From assembly GCA_010692425.1 (NCBI GenBank), contig JAAHHJ010000017.1:62001-126000 (forward strand): DNA of 64,000 nucleotides, in the 5' to 3' direction. Position 1 is the first letter of the stretch. The number at the start of each line of letters is the position of its first letter. Positions 54,069-63,440 of this stretch are shown here, piece by piece. Under the pieces are notes generated by a model, which saw nothing but the letters and a program-made list of their open reading frames with translations, ran no database searches and had not been told where the DNA came from. Source of the DNA: Symploca sp. SIO3C6 (GTDB lineage: Bacteria > Cyanobacteriota > Cyanobacteriia > Cyanobacteriales > Coleofasciculaceae). The position numbers were made by a program, and so were the translations under genes.

Positions 54069-55106
54069 CTATTCGAGAGAAGATTGAGTCGTTTCAGGTG
54101 GAGTTATATCCACTACTGCTTTTATACCGGGCTCGCTAGATTCTAAACCTGGTTTGCTGTTATTGATAGATTCTTCTGCTTGAGGAGAAATTGACGAATG
54201 AGAAGGATTATGAAGCTCAACATAATTATTTGGTGTTGTCGGTTTTGAAATCCAACTTAGTCCTCCTATAGCTCCGGCAATTAGGGCTATGTAGCCTAAA
54301 TACAAATGAACTGAGTTAATATGTAATTTTAACGCTGAGTTTTTTTGAAACCAAGAGGTGGCTGTAGATGTAACTCGTTCATTTTCTGCTAAGGAAGCAG
54401 CTAGCTGTACACCATTGATACCTAAAGCTTCACCCAGTTTACATATGAAACCGCGAATGTAAATATCCTCTGGTAATTGCTCTATATTACCAGCTTCCAA
54501 AGCCCGAATCTGATGAACTGGCACTAGGGTTTGAGCATGAAGTTCTTGCACAGAGAGTGAGTGATTTTGCCTAATTTGGCGAAGTTGTTGACCAATTTGA
54601 CGTAGAAGCATCTCTCTTTCTGAGGCTACTTTTGAAACTGTATTTCGGTAATCAAGTTTTTTGTTAGTTTTAGACTTACCTATCGTTCTATTACTAGAAC
54701 TAGGTAGATAATTAGTATCCACTAAATTAGTGACTTGGGTACTACAATTGGTGTGGGAAGTTGATTCTGTTTTGGTTGGGTGATGTTCCTGAAAAGCAGA
54801 AACATTTAAATTATGCTTGTCACCATCATCAGTTTCTTCAGAAATTATAGGTATGACACTATAATTTGCCATTATTTCTTTTAAAGTTAATCGGATTGCT
54901 TCTCGCCCTACTGCTTTGACTAGAACTTGACCTATTTCAAAAGTTTCTGCCAAAAGTTTCTCTAAACCAGCCATTGTACGGCAATAAATTTCACTGCCCT
55001 GAAGTTCTATTTCGATCTTGTTAATGAGAGAATGCAATTCTTGTTGAGATATTTTTATGTTTGGGGAATTTATAAAATTACTATCAATTTCAGGCTGGAA
55101 GATCAT
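54069..55106 (-). CDS. RodZ-like helix-turn-helix membrane protein
   Basis: 345 residues. An N-terminal alpha/beta segment (about 15-80, INKIEIELQGSEIYCRTMAG) is followed by a disordered linker, a Cro/CI-type HTH of the HTH_25 class (IGQQLRQIRQNHSLSVQELH, EDIYIRGFICKLGEALGI, about 165-240), one transmembrane helix (about 268-288) and a Ser/Pro-rich outer tail. The HTH-TM order is that of RodZ, which links MreB to the wall machinery, but the N-terminal domain is extra, so it may be a cyanobacterial variant. Codon use looks ordinary. Confidence 0.8.
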   Translation of the reverse strand: MIFQPEIDSNFINSPNIKISQQELHSLINKIEIELQGSEIYCRTMAGLEKLLAETFEIGQVLVKAVGREAIRLTLKEIMANYSVIPIISEETDDGDKHNLNVSAFQEHHPTKTESTSHTNCSTQVTNLVDTNYLPSSSNRTIGKSKTNKKLDYRNTVSKVASEREMLLRQIGQQLRQIRQNHSLSVQELHAQTLVPVHQIRALEAGNIEQLPEDIYIRGFICKLGEALGINGVQLAASLAENERVTSTATSWFQKNSALKLHINSVHLYLGYIALIAGAIGGLSWISKPTTPNNYVELHNPSHSSISPQAEESINNSKPGLESSEPGIKAVVDITPPETTQSSLE

Positions 55107-55363
55107 CTGTCTTTTTCTTCTTAGTTTAATTTAGTGTTTAATTGAGTTGATATGCTCCCCTGTCTATGTGCTTCAAGCAAGTTACTGCAATACAGTATAC
55201 CTCTTGCACAAAACATTGTTGCAAGAAGTTTATTCAATATCTAGATAATCTTTTCGGTTCAATTAGGCAAAAATCAGGATATTGATGTGACTAAAATAAC
55301 TAAAAACCACCTCTTATTTCACGCAAGAGATGGCTTTGTTGGCACGCGATTTAGATAATTTTA

Positions 55364-55748
55364 TGGAGCCTACGGGAATCGAACCCGTGTCCGCCTTGGG
55401 TATTAACTTATCGCTCATTCACAGGCTTAGCCCCTCTAACCCTCAGGGCGGGAACCATCCATTATCCCGGATGACAGGATGCTTTGGTGGTTTTCTTAGC
55501 TAATAAGCTTACCAAAGACAGCTTACTAGAGCATCCGTTGGGGTTTGGTCTATAGTCCTTAACGGAGTCAAACTATAGACGCTCGAACCTGTAAGAGGTG
55601 TTTAGGCAACAGCAGCTGCCTTACGAGCAAAAGGAACGATGTTGTTCGCAGTTACGTTTTTTTGAGTCCGGTATTTACGAGAGAAGACTCACTCTCGACC
55701 TGAATCACGGGTTAGCTTTCGCCAACACGTCGAAACCATTAAGGCCCC
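55364..55748 (-). ncRNA. ssrA: Transfer-messenger RNA
   Basis: The 5' acceptor strand GGGGCCT (from 55748) pairs with the 3' AGGCTCC plus discriminator A at 55364; CCA is not encoded. The T arm GGGTTCGATTCCCG is present. The tag frame reads (A)NNIVPFARKAAAVA followed by TAA, a cyanobacterial tag ending in AVA. The length of 385 nt is normal. It rescues stalled ribosomes and marks the products for proteolysis. Confidence 0.97.
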
Positions 55749-55824
55749 CCGTTTACTAGATCCATATCCCTATTATAATAAAATATTTGGCTGTTGGTAG
55801 AGATTGAAGAGGGAAAGCTATTTT

Positions 55825-55900
55825 GTCCCCGTGTCCCCGTGTCTCCGTGTCTCCGTGTCTCCGTGTCTCCGTGTCTCCGTGTCTCCGTATCTCCGCGTCT
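55825..55900 (-). repeat. TGTCTCCG octamer array
   Basis: About nine units of 8 bases (CCGTGTCTCCGTGTCTCCGT). It lies just past the 3' end of the kinase gene on the minus strand. Unlike the other arrays here its period is 8. Confidence 0.9.
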
Positions 55901-55916
55901 TTAATGTCACCCCAAT

Positions 55917-57404
55917 CTAATTGGGTTCCAGCTTTTTCCTTGGTCTTATCCCTTCTGGTGGGGGTTGGAATTGTGGTGATTTAAATGTCTCTACGCCTGG
56001 ATTTGTTGGTGTAGGTGACTCTGGTGAATTGGTAGAAGTTGGTACTTGTGCTGGTGGCTGAGATTGCTCAGAGGAAGATTCTGGTGTAGGAGAGCTAGAT
56101 TCATTTGTCAGTGCTGGGGTAGTCTTTTGGAGCTTTGGCGAAGCAGGGGTAGTTTCTTCCGGCTGTGATGAAGGCGATTGATTGCTTGGCTTGGGCAACG
56201 GCAAAGGCTTGACTTGCGGCGTAGCTCGTCTGGGGGTAGGGGTAGGGGTATTATTTTTCTCTACTGTTTGAGGGGGAGCCTGCTCTACTTCCTGAGTCTG
56301 CTCATCTTCGAGCAAGGGCAAAGGTAGTATAGTCGGTTCAGTTGTGGGTGAGACTTCTGGCTGCTTAGATCCAAACAAAATAGTACCTAAGGCAAATACC
56401 ACACCACTGAATAGGGCTGCTGCTGAGAAAAGTAAACCAGGAACAACCCACCAAGGACGCATGGAGTCAATCGCAACTCGTTTCGACTTACCTTGAGATT
56501 GGGAGTGTTGCTGAGGTTTGAGGGCAATAGTTGCTCTAGTTGGGGATGAGTTTGATTGAGATTGAGTATGATTACTACTAGTTGGCTCAACCTGAGGTTC
56601 AGGTAACAGCGAGAGCCACTCATCAACCGTTTCAGGTCGAAAATGAGCATCAACTGCCATACCTCTCATCACGGCTTGACTAAGAGCTGCACTTAGCTGA
56701 GGTTGTAATTGGCGGGGAGCTGTTAGCGGTTGGCGATTGCGAAGTGCTGACGGTACAGGCACTTGTGCCGTCAACAGTGCATAGAGTGTCGCTGCTAAAC
56801 CGTAAACATCTGTAGCTGGCGTGCGTTTTTCCTTGGGCAAATACTGTTCAATGGGGGCGTAACCTTCAGAAACCATGCCCGTGTGAGTCTGAGTTGAGTT
56901 GGGCGTAAACTCCCGAGCAATGCCAAAGTCAATCAATACTACTTCATCAGTGCCTTGACGCCGGATGATATTGGCTGGTTTAATATCCCGATGCAGTAAT
57001 CCCTTTTGATGGACAACTTTTAAGGCTTCTCCAATTTGCTGAATGTAATTAATAGCATTTTTTTCGCTCAAGGGTTTTTCTGGAAACACCAACTCTTGCA
57101 AATCCTGACCAGGGATATAGTCCATGACCATGAAGGGCAAGCCAGCTTCGACAAAGAAGTCACTAACTCTGACAATATTGGGGTGGATACACAAAGCTAG
57201 ACGCCGTGCTTCGTCCTGAAACTGACGTCTAAACCGCTCAAATTCTGGGTGTTGGTGCAGTGATTCATTGAGAGTTTTAATCACCACCACTTGACCTAAG
57301 TAGTGATGGATGGCTTTATAGGTAACGCCAAAACCTCCTCTGCCCAGTTCTTGCTCTAAAGTATATTTACCGCCCTGTAAGGTTTTGCCAACTATAGAGG
57401 TCAT
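55917..57404 (-). CDS. Serine/threonine protein kinase (Hanks type)
   Basis: 495 residues. Kinase domain 1-270: glycine loop [14 protein letters not shown], Lys in VVIKTL, catalytic [15 protein letters not shown] in [11 protein letters not shown] and a [13 protein letters not shown] activation-loop region. One transmembrane helix (about 318-345, [20 protein letters not shown]) separates it from a 150-residue Pro/Thr/Ser-rich outer tail with no folded domain. This layout is common among cyanobacterial eukaryote-like kinases; the substrate is unknown. All catalytic residues are kept. Confidence 0.95.
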   Translation of the reverse strand: MTSIVGKTLQGGKYTLEQELGRGGFGVTYKAIHHYLGQVVVIKTLNESLHQHPEFERFRRQFQDEARRLALCIHPNIVRVSDFFVEAGLPFMVMDYIPGQDLQELVFPEKPLSEKNAINYIQQIGEALKVVHQKGLLHRDIKPANIIRRQGTDEVVLIDFGIAREFTPNSTQTHTGMVSEGYAPIEQYLPKEKRTPATDVYGLAATLYALLTAQVPVPSALRNRQPLTAPRQLQPQLSAALSQAVMRGMAVDAHFRPETVDEWLSLLPEPQVEPTSSNHTQSQSNSSPTRATIALKPQQHSQSQGKSKRVAIDSMRPWWVVPGLLFSAAALFSGVVFALGTILFGSKQPEVSPTTEPTILPLPLLEDEQTQEVEQAPPQTVEKNNTPTPTPRRATPQVKPLPLPKPSNQSPSSQPEETTPASPKLQKTTPALTNESSSPTPESSSEQSQPPAQVPTSTNSPESPTPTNPGVETFKSPQFQPPPEGIRPRKKLEPN

Positions 57405-57618
57405 ACAGCAAGATGTTTTTGAGTTTTTGCCTATTATCTGGAGTTTGAACTAACGATAAACTAACAGAACTGTTGCCTAAAACAACTACCCACAGAAAGA
57501 ATAATCCGGAAGCTTGGTATAGATTGAGTTTGATATGTCATAAAGGAGTTTAGAGGGAGGAGTACTCTGTAGCTTCTAAGTTCTGAACTTTTGTTCAATT
57601 AGTATAGTCTCAAAAACT

Positions 57619-58314
57619 GTGTTTCCTATTAGTGATGACAATCCAACACGCATTCGACCCTATGTAACCTATGCACTGATTGCGATCAACATCGTGGTGT
57701 TTTTACATGAAATGAGTTTAGCACCACCTCAGTTGCAAGCTTTCTTTCATCTCTATGCTGTGGTTCCAAAGGAGTTGACCGCTAGTTTAAATGGTATCCC
57801 TGTGAATCAGCCAGTGCCAGAACCACTGACGTTGGTAACTTCCCAATTCTTACATGGTGGTTTTATGCACATTGCTGGTAATATGCTGTTTTTATGGATT
57901 TTTGGCAATAATGTTGAAGATAAACTCGGTCACGTCAAGTACATAATTTTTTACATTACCTGTGGCATCTTAGCGGCTTTAGCTCAGTGGATTTTCTCAG
58001 TACAATCAGGAATTCCTTCCCTAGGTGCCAGTGGCGCGATTGCAGGCGTCATGGGCGCTTATATTCTGAGGTTTCCCAAGGCAAGAATCCGGACTTTAAT
58101 TTTCTTAGGCTATTTTGTCACTAGTTGGGAAATACCAGCAGTCTTTTTCCTTGGTTTTTGGTTTGTACAACAAGCTTTCAATAGCTTTGCTAGTCTAGCA
58201 GTACAGACTGATGTCGGCATGGAGACTGGAGGCATTGCCTACTGGGCCCATGCTGGGGGATTCGTTTTCGGGGCAATTCTAGGTCCACTAATGGGACTAC
58301 TTAATTCTGATTGA
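57619..58314 (+). CDS. Rhomboid-family intramembrane serine protease
   Basis: 231 residues with six or seven helices. The catalytic serine is S138 in GASGAIAG; the histidine is H211 in AYWAHAGGFVFG; HGGFMHIAGNMLFLWIFGNN (79-98) is the conserved helix 2 motif. The start is GTG. Rhomboids cut single-pass membrane proteins inside the bilayer; the substrate is unknown. It is divergent from the kinase gene with 215 bases between. Confidence 0.95.
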   Translation: MFPISDDNPTRIRPYVTYALIAINIVVFLHEMSLAPPQLQAFFHLYAVVPKELTASLNGIPVNQPVPEPLTLVTSQFLHGGFMHIAGNMLFLWIFGNNVEDKLGHVKYIIFYITCGILAALAQWIFSVQSGIPSLGASGAIAGVMGAYILRFPKARIRTLIFLGYFVTSWEIPAVFFLGFWFVQQAFNSFASLAVQTDVGMETGGIAYWAHAGGFVFGAILGPLMGLLNSD

Positions 58315-58336
58315 TAGGTTTGAACATAACACAGGT

Positions 58337-58372
58337 GAGCAGGGTAAAAAAATATTTTTAAAAACTCTGCTC
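58337..58372 (+). terminator. Terminator after the rhomboid gene
   Basis: GAGCAGGGT pairs with ACTCTGCTC, with an A/T-rich loop that can extend the stem, 23 bases after the stop and before TTAGTTGCTTT. Confidence 0.75.
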
Positions 58373-58463
58373 TTAGTTGCTTTCGGTTTTAACTGCTGCG
58401 GTAGCCCTGATCATAGTAACTTGACAATACATCCCTAGTTTTTTAGTCTATGACGCTCTTACT

Positions 58464-59174
58464 TTAAAGACGCTGGAGCAAACTTAAGCCGTGGGTATCA
58501 GTGCCACAGGTATTAAGCAGATTGTAAGAGGCACTAAGCTGTTTGACCTGTTGAGTTTGCTTCTGACTTGGTTGCCAGGGTTTGGGATTGGCATAGGCGT
58601 AGTAGGTTTCAACGCCATCAATACCCAACTCAGCTGCCAAGGGAATTAACTCCTTGGCTGAGCGCCGATAGCGAGCTGGGTGAGCCAAAACTGCCAAGCC
58701 ACCTGCTTGATGAATAGCAATAATTGCAGACTCTGCCTTAGCCTCGCTGTTTTGAGGTGCACTACCTTGTAGATAAGTATGTAAAGCTGGGTGTTCAGGA
58801 TCGAAGGCATAGCCTAGGATATGGACTTCAGAACCCAAGAGTTCAGCTGTAATTTCCATACCTGTCCAGAGTTGAGGAACTTGGGTAGTAGAGGGTATTT
58901 GTTGCTGCCAATCCTCTAACCAGCTTTGAGCTACCTGATAGCCATTAATGGTATGGTGATCCGTAATCGCAAGCCCTTTGAGACCAATAGCAACTGCCTG
59001 CTCGATCAATTCTTCTGGCTTAAGTCGCCCATCAGAGCAGATAGTGTGCATGTGGAAGTTGTAGGAATAAGGGCAGCTATCTGGCTGTATAGTCTTCCAA
59101 ACCTCTGTGAGGGTTTGTTTATCTGGTGCTGCCACCTTAGGTATAGTCAGAGTTTGAGTAGTGTTTAGTGCCAT
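58464..59174 (-). CDS. PHP-domain metal-dependent phosphoesterase
   Basis: 236 residues of the PHP superfamily. YNFHMHTICSDGRLKPEELI gives the HxH and D of motif I, GLAITDHHTINGY the TDH motif II, GMEITAE motif III with the acidic ligand, VLAHPARYRRSAKELI motif IV, and NTCGTDTHG the final D-x-H. It is a likely trinuclear-metal phosphatase, similar to YciV/RNase AM or histidinol-phosphatase-like enzymes; the substrate cannot be given. Confidence 0.92.
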   Translation of the reverse strand: MALNTTQTLTIPKVAAPDKQTLTEVWKTIQPDSCPYSYNFHMHTICSDGRLKPEELIEQAVAIGLKGLAITDHHTINGYQVAQSWLEDWQQQIPSTTQVPQLWTGMEITAELLGSEVHILGYAFDPEHPALHTYLQGSAPQNSEAKAESAIIAIHQAGGLAVLAHPARYRRSAKELIPLAAELGIDGVETYYAYANPKPWQPSQKQTQQVKQLSASYNLLNTCGTDTHGLSLLQRL

Positions 59175-59349
59175 AAGTTTTTGTTGTCAATTGCCTGAAG
59201 GTGAGCGATTAGATGCAGTTTTGGGCTGCGAATTTCCATACTCAAGTAGGAAGGTATGTTGTTGAAGTTTGTAATTGTTAACATTACCTTAGCAAAAGTA
59301 GAGACAATCAACCTCTTGGCACTATTGAGTTACTACTACTGAGTTACTA

Positions 59350-60558
59350 CTACTCATTTCCCGGTATTGAGTTACGAGTTTTCCAAGCTAATGACAACAG
59401 CTGAGTCCACTGCTTTTTCACCTTGTTGGGCGTGATTTTTAGCACTTTGGCAATCTCGATCTCACTCTTGTGAGCTTGTTTGAGGGACAACAGTTTTTGC
59501 ATGGGCTCATTAAGCTGAGCCACAAATATTTCCCACTGCTGGGATGACATGCCCAGTTTTTGGTCAATGTCTGCTCCCAGCCATTGGTGCACCAGTTTCC
59601 AGTGACTGGAGCGAGAAAATTTTTCTACATGGTACTTAAAACGTTGTTGCAGATAGTCCCGCTGTCGGGGTGTCAAACCCAGGATTTCGTCAATCTCTGG
59701 TGCTGCTAAGTCTTGCAGCTTTAAGACTAAGTAATCTGCACAGTCAGAGTGACCCTGTTCCTCAAGATATTTTACCAGCTCTGTAACTACGCGATCGCGC
59801 AACACAGCATCGCTGGGATCATCTGTTTGAGCAATGAGGCGAGAGCGCACCTGTTGCATTGCTGGTGAGCGTCTTTGCTCCTGTGCCTCTTCGCTTTTGG
59901 CAAACTCAACTGCTTGTTCAATATCGAGGGAGGTTTCGCTGGGTAGGCGTCTGGCAAAGCTTTGAGCCCTCAGTACAATTAGCTGTTGGCTATTGCCATT
60001 GGGCAGACTGATGCGCCGCTTAGCATATTGTTCTGTAAACGCCATGTATTCAGCTAGTTCTATCTGAGTGCGGGGACTATATCCGCCCTCAAGCTGATTT
60101 TCTCGCCGAAAGGCTTTGAGAGATTCAGCATAAAAATCTTGCAAAAAGTCCTCAATTAAGTTACAACGAGCAGAAAACTGTAAGTGGGATTGAGGTAGGG
60201 CTACATGGCGATAAACCATGACACTGAGATTGCTGTGTAACTCAACACGACCTTGCCTAGAACCCAGTTGATAGTAATCCAGGCACTTTTGCAGCCGATG
60301 GCGCGCCAAGCTTAATTGCCAAGAGCCGATTTGACCACTGCTTTGGATGCGATAACTCTTACAACAAATCCGCATCACTTCTAAGGCTATTCGATGAGCC
60401 ACTGCCAAAGCGCTGTTTGAGGTTGAATTCAGTTGCGCTTGCATTTGTGATTGCAACAGTTTCGTCAGCGCTTCTACATTAGTTTCTGTTGTAATTTCCG
60501 GAGCATGAAACTTGATCTGGGAAATTTGATGAATAGACTCAGGAGTTTTAACTGGCAT
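59350..60558 (-). CDS. HetZ-family regulator
   Basis: 402 residues. The central block SVMVYRHVALPQSHLQFSAR, then IEDFLQDFYAESLKAFRREN and YSPRTQIELAEYMAFTEQYA matches my memory of HetZ and its paralogues (HetZ-related protein). The C-terminal third (LGLTPRQRDYLQQRFKYHVE, AHKSEIEIAKVLKITPNKVKK) has two helix-turn-helix-like units similar to sigma region 4. In Anabaena HetZ acts early in heterocyst differentiation; paralogues also occur in non-heterocystous filamentous species, where the role is unclear. I cannot decide between HetZ and the paralogue. Confidence 0.7.
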   Translation of the reverse strand: MPVKTPESIHQISQIKFHAPEITTETNVEALTKLLQSQMQAQLNSTSNSALAVAHRIALEVMRICCKSYRIQSSGQIGSWQLSLARHRLQKCLDYYQLGSRQGRVELHSNLSVMVYRHVALPQSHLQFSARCNLIEDFLQDFYAESLKAFRRENQLEGGYSPRTQIELAEYMAFTEQYAKRRISLPNGNSQQLIVLRAQSFARRLPSETSLDIEQAVEFAKSEEAQEQRRSPAMQQVRSRLIAQTDDPSDAVLRDRVVTELVKYLEEQGHSDCADYLVLKLQDLAAPEIDEILGLTPRQRDYLQQRFKYHVEKFSRSSHWKLVHQWLGADIDQKLGMSSQQWEIFVAQLNEPMQKLLSLKQAHKSEIEIAKVLKITPNKVKKQWTQLLSLAWKTRNSIPGNE

Positions 60559-61080
60559 GGTATTGCCCCTAAAGACGACAGTTATGGGTTGTGAGGATAC
60601 CGACGGAAGGAAGGTTTGATGAGGTTTTTAAAGTAGGTGCTATCTACTGGGTTTATTTTGATGTTGCTGTCTGTTACTTAAATTTAGACAGCTACTTCTA
60701 ACCCCAGTTGTTAGTGGGTTGATGTTCTCGAATTGCCTACAATCTGACGATGCTTACCGACAGCTATTGACAGACAGGACTGAGTTTGTAAATCCCTGCT
60801 GTGCAAGCAGTTTCAGGATTTACACTGTGCCTGTTTGTCCGAGAAATCTAACATTGGTTTTAGTAGGCCAATCTTGGCAGTGGCTGAGAATTGCCACTCC
60901 TCCCTAATTGAGGTAGCAATCTTTGCCACCTGCTAACAGTGATAAGGAGATCAAGATGGAAGTAAATTGTAAACCCTACATTTTCAGCAAATCTGACTGT
61001 TTTGAAGAGTGTTGCCAGCAGTTTTGCTAGCTGTGTATTGGCTTTTAAAAGATTAGGATGACACTTATACATTGAAGATG
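60559..61080. other. Intergenic region between the HetZ-like and Sua5-like genes
   Basis: About 520 bases with no convincing gene; the two track ORFs here are short and unremarkable. The HetZ-like gene promoter is expected at the left end. Direct CAGACAG-type repeats near 60770 are weak. Confidence 0.4.
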
Positions 61081-61248
61081 CTATGATAGTTTTTTCTCCA
61101 GTTGTTGGATGAGTTGCTCGAAACTACTGGTAAGTGCCCCTAACCCAACTTTAGGTCGTAAGTTAGCGATCGCCAACCCTTGTACTGGTCTTGAGCTTAA
61201 TGCCGCCCTTGGATTGCAGGCTGAATCCAAGCCTCGGCTGTCTCCCAT
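61081..61248 (-). CDS. Possible small protein downstream of the Sua5/YciO gene (55 residues)
   Basis: Below the track cut-off. An open frame from ATG at 61248, overlapping the yciO end by 52 bases in another frame, reads GLAIANLRPKVGLGALTSSF and EQLIQQLEKKLS to a TAG at 61081. The C-terminal 40 residues look like a plausible helical protein, while the overlapping part does not, so a later non-ATG start is possible. No ribosome binding site decides the start. Confidence 0.25.
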   Translation of the reverse strand: MGDSRGLDSACNPRAALSSRPVQGLAIANLRPKVGLGALTSSFEQLIQQLEKKLS

Positions 61249-61862
61249 TGCAGACCTTGACGAACAATTATAGGTTCATCACCAGTCATGTCGATGATGG
61301 TTGACACTTCAAAGCCAGGTTCTAAACCGTGGTCAACAATTATATCCACCAGAGCATCAAGAGAATCAAATAGTTTTGCCTTCTCTAGCCCAACTGTTGG
61401 GGTTTTACCATCCTCATCTGGTAGATGGGCGGAGGTAGAAATAATTGGATTGCCCAAAGCTGCAAGCAACTCCTGACACACCTGATGATCTGGAACACGG
61501 ATACCACTGGTTCGGCGTTTGGGACTCATCACTAATCTGGGTACTAACTTCGTTGCTGGTAGCAAGAAAGTGTAGGGCCCAGGGACTAGGTGCTTCATAA
61601 TGCGGTAAGCCTGGTTGCTTACTCTAGCATATTGGGCAATGTTTGACAGAGAAGAACAAAGAAAGGTCAGAGGCTTATCATTAGATAGTTGCTTCAAACG
61701 TCTAACTCTTTGTACTGCTGACTTGACATTGAGATCACACCCAATTGCATAGACGGTGTCTGTAGGATATAGCATCACAGCACCATCTTGCAGGGCGTCC
61801 CTTATTTTCTCTATTCGGCGTCTTTGCGGTGTTTCCGGATGGACGGTATAAATAATAGCCAT
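61197..61862 (-). CDS. Threonylcarbamoyl-AMP synthase-like protein (Sua5/YciO/YrdC)
   Basis: 221 residues. AVMLYPTDTVYAIGCDLNVK at 29-48 is the YrdC nucleotide/threonine site, RRLKQLSNDKPLTFLCSSLS the KRP-like motif, GPYTFLLPATKLVPRLVMSP and SGIRVPDHQVCQELL the rest of the core, and STSAHLP the conserved turn. It makes the threonylcarbamoyl group of t6A in ANN-decoding tRNAs, or acts in the related but less clear YciO branch, which this length and C-terminal resemble. Confidence 0.92.
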   Translation of the reverse strand: MAIIYTVHPETPQRRRIEKIRDALQDGAVMLYPTDTVYAIGCDLNVKSAVQRVRRLKQLSNDKPLTFLCSSLSNIAQYARVSNQAYRIMKHLVPGPYTFLLPATKLVPRLVMSPKRRTSGIRVPDHQVCQELLAALGNPIISTSAHLPDEDGKTPTVGLEKAKLFDSLDALVDIIVDHGLEPGFEVSTIIDMTGDEPIIVRQGLQWETAEAWIQPAIQGRH

Positions 61863-62002
61863 TAGATTTTTCTCTTGCTGTAAACAATCAACTCATCAAA
61901 ATTACCAGATCCCGCTCACCAAGCCTGATGTAGTTGTAACAGCAGCTCCCTCTTATTCCGGCAATCTACTACTAAAGTATGATTTTTAATCAATCCTCTA
62001 AA

Positions 62003-62034
62003 CTTATTACTTATTACTTATTACTTATTACTTA
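62003..62034 (+). repeat. TTACTTA array, 4 units
   Basis: TTATTACTTATTACTTATTA then CTTATTACTTA, the same heptamer as at 18521, 20 bases before the larC start. Confidence 0.9.
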
Positions 62035-62054
62035 AAATAAGCACTTGCCACTGT

Positions 62055-63437
62055 ATGATTAAACTCGCCTATCTAGATTGTCCAACAGGAATTGCCGGTG
62101 ATATGTGCCTGGGGGCACTGGTGGCAGCGGGTGTGCCTCTTGAATATTTAACCGATAAGCTTAAGGGTCTTGGCATTGAGCAAGAATATCGGTTGTGGGC
62201 AGAAAATGTCCACCGCAATGGTCAGTTGGCAACAAAAGCCCATGTGGATTTACTGGATTCTGCCTCCTATAAGCACCAGCAGGCTTCGGCTCTCAAGGGT
62301 AATGGCAAACATCAGGAAGTGCACCACCATGATGCTGAATATGCTTCTGCCAGACATTTGCCGGAAATTGAGCGCTTAATTATGGCAGCAGAGTTACCAG
62401 AGCGAGTATGCCAATGGAGTCTGGCTGTCTTCCGTAGACTAGCAGAAGCCGAAGGGGCGGTACATGGTATTGCACCAGAACAAGTTCATTTCCATGAAGT
62501 AGGTGCTACTGATGCCATTGTAGATATTGTCGGCACCTGTTTGGGGCTAGATTGGCTAGAAATTGATCAATTATACTGTTCAGCTTTACCAACTGGCGGT
62601 GGTACTGTCTGGACACAACATGGTTGGCTACCTGTACCTGTGCCAGCTACGCTGAAATTGTGGGAAACTCGTCAGGTGCCTGTTTACAGTAATGGTATTG
62701 AGCGGGAATTAGTTACGCCGACTGGTGCTGCCCTGGCTGTTACCCTTGCCACTAGTTTTGGTGCTCCACCAGCAATGACTATCAATAAAGTTGGTAATGG
62801 TGCCGGCTCACGCCAGTTACGGCTGCCGAATATGCTCAGACTGTGGATTGGTGAGTCATTAGCAGCAAGAGGAGAAAATTGGCATAAGGGTAGTACTTTT
62901 CAAGTTAATTTTGGGAACAAGCAACAACTAAAGCAGTCTCTGAATAAAACTCACTCACACTCTCATCCCTCAGATTCTTGTTTAGAAGATATCTGTGTGC
63001 TAGAAACTCAAATTGATGATTTAAATCCTCAAGCTATTGGTTATGTTTTTGAGGCGCTTTTTGGTGTCGGTGCTGTGGATGTTTTTACACAGGCAATTGG
63101 GATGAAAAAATCTCGCCCTGGGATTTTGCTTACTGTTATTTGTCCTACAGAAAAGTTAACAGCTTGTCAGGAAGTTTTATTCCGAGAAACTACTACTTTG
63201 GGAATTCGTCGTCGCACCCAACAAAGAGCGATTTTACAACGGGAAATTCAGGAAGTTGAGACGGATTACGGTTGTGTGCGCGTTAAGGTTGCTACTGGCG
63301 AAGATGCTGGAAAAAAGAAGATTATGAATGTGCAACCAGAATACGAAGATTGTGCTTCGATAGCGCGGCAATATCATCTGCCTTGGCGGGAGGTGCATCA
63401 ATTAGCACTTGATGCTTGGTATCGTCAGATTCAGTAA
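62055..63437 (+). CDS. larC: Nickel-pincer cofactor biosynthesis protein LarC
   Basis: 460 residues, the full LarC1+LarC2 in one frame. Start [60 protein letters not shown] and [19 protein letters not shown] are in the N-terminal half; [20 protein letters not shown] starts the C-terminal half, which binds CTP. LarC inserts nickel into the pincer cofactor of lactate racemase-type enzymes. His-rich stretches ([11 protein letters not shown] and [11 protein letters not shown]) may hold nickel. larB and larE are not in the window. Confidence 0.95.
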   Translation: MIKLAYLDCPTGIAGDMCLGALVAAGVPLEYLTDKLKGLGIEQEYRLWAENVHRNGQLATKAHVDLLDSASYKHQQASALKGNGKHQEVHHHDAEYASARHLPEIERLIMAAELPERVCQWSLAVFRRLAEAEGAVHGIAPEQVHFHEVGATDAIVDIVGTCLGLDWLEIDQLYCSALPTGGGTVWTQHGWLPVPVPATLKLWETRQVPVYSNGIERELVTPTGAALAVTLATSFGAPPAMTINKVGNGAGSRQLRLPNMLRLWIGESLAARGENWHKGSTFQVNFGNKQQLKQSLNKTHSHSHPSDSCLEDICVLETQIDDLNPQAIGYVFEALFGVGAVDVFTQAIGMKKSRPGILLTVICPTEKLTACQEVLFRETTTLGIRRRTQQRAILQREIQEVETDYGCVRVKVATGEDAGKKKIMNVQPEYEDCASIARQYHLPWREVHQLALDAWYRQIQ

Positions 63438-63440
63438 TAT

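Noticed and set aside
60719-60907. 62-codon plus-strand ORF
   Set aside because: No ribosome binding site or recognisable domain, and no neighbour linkage.
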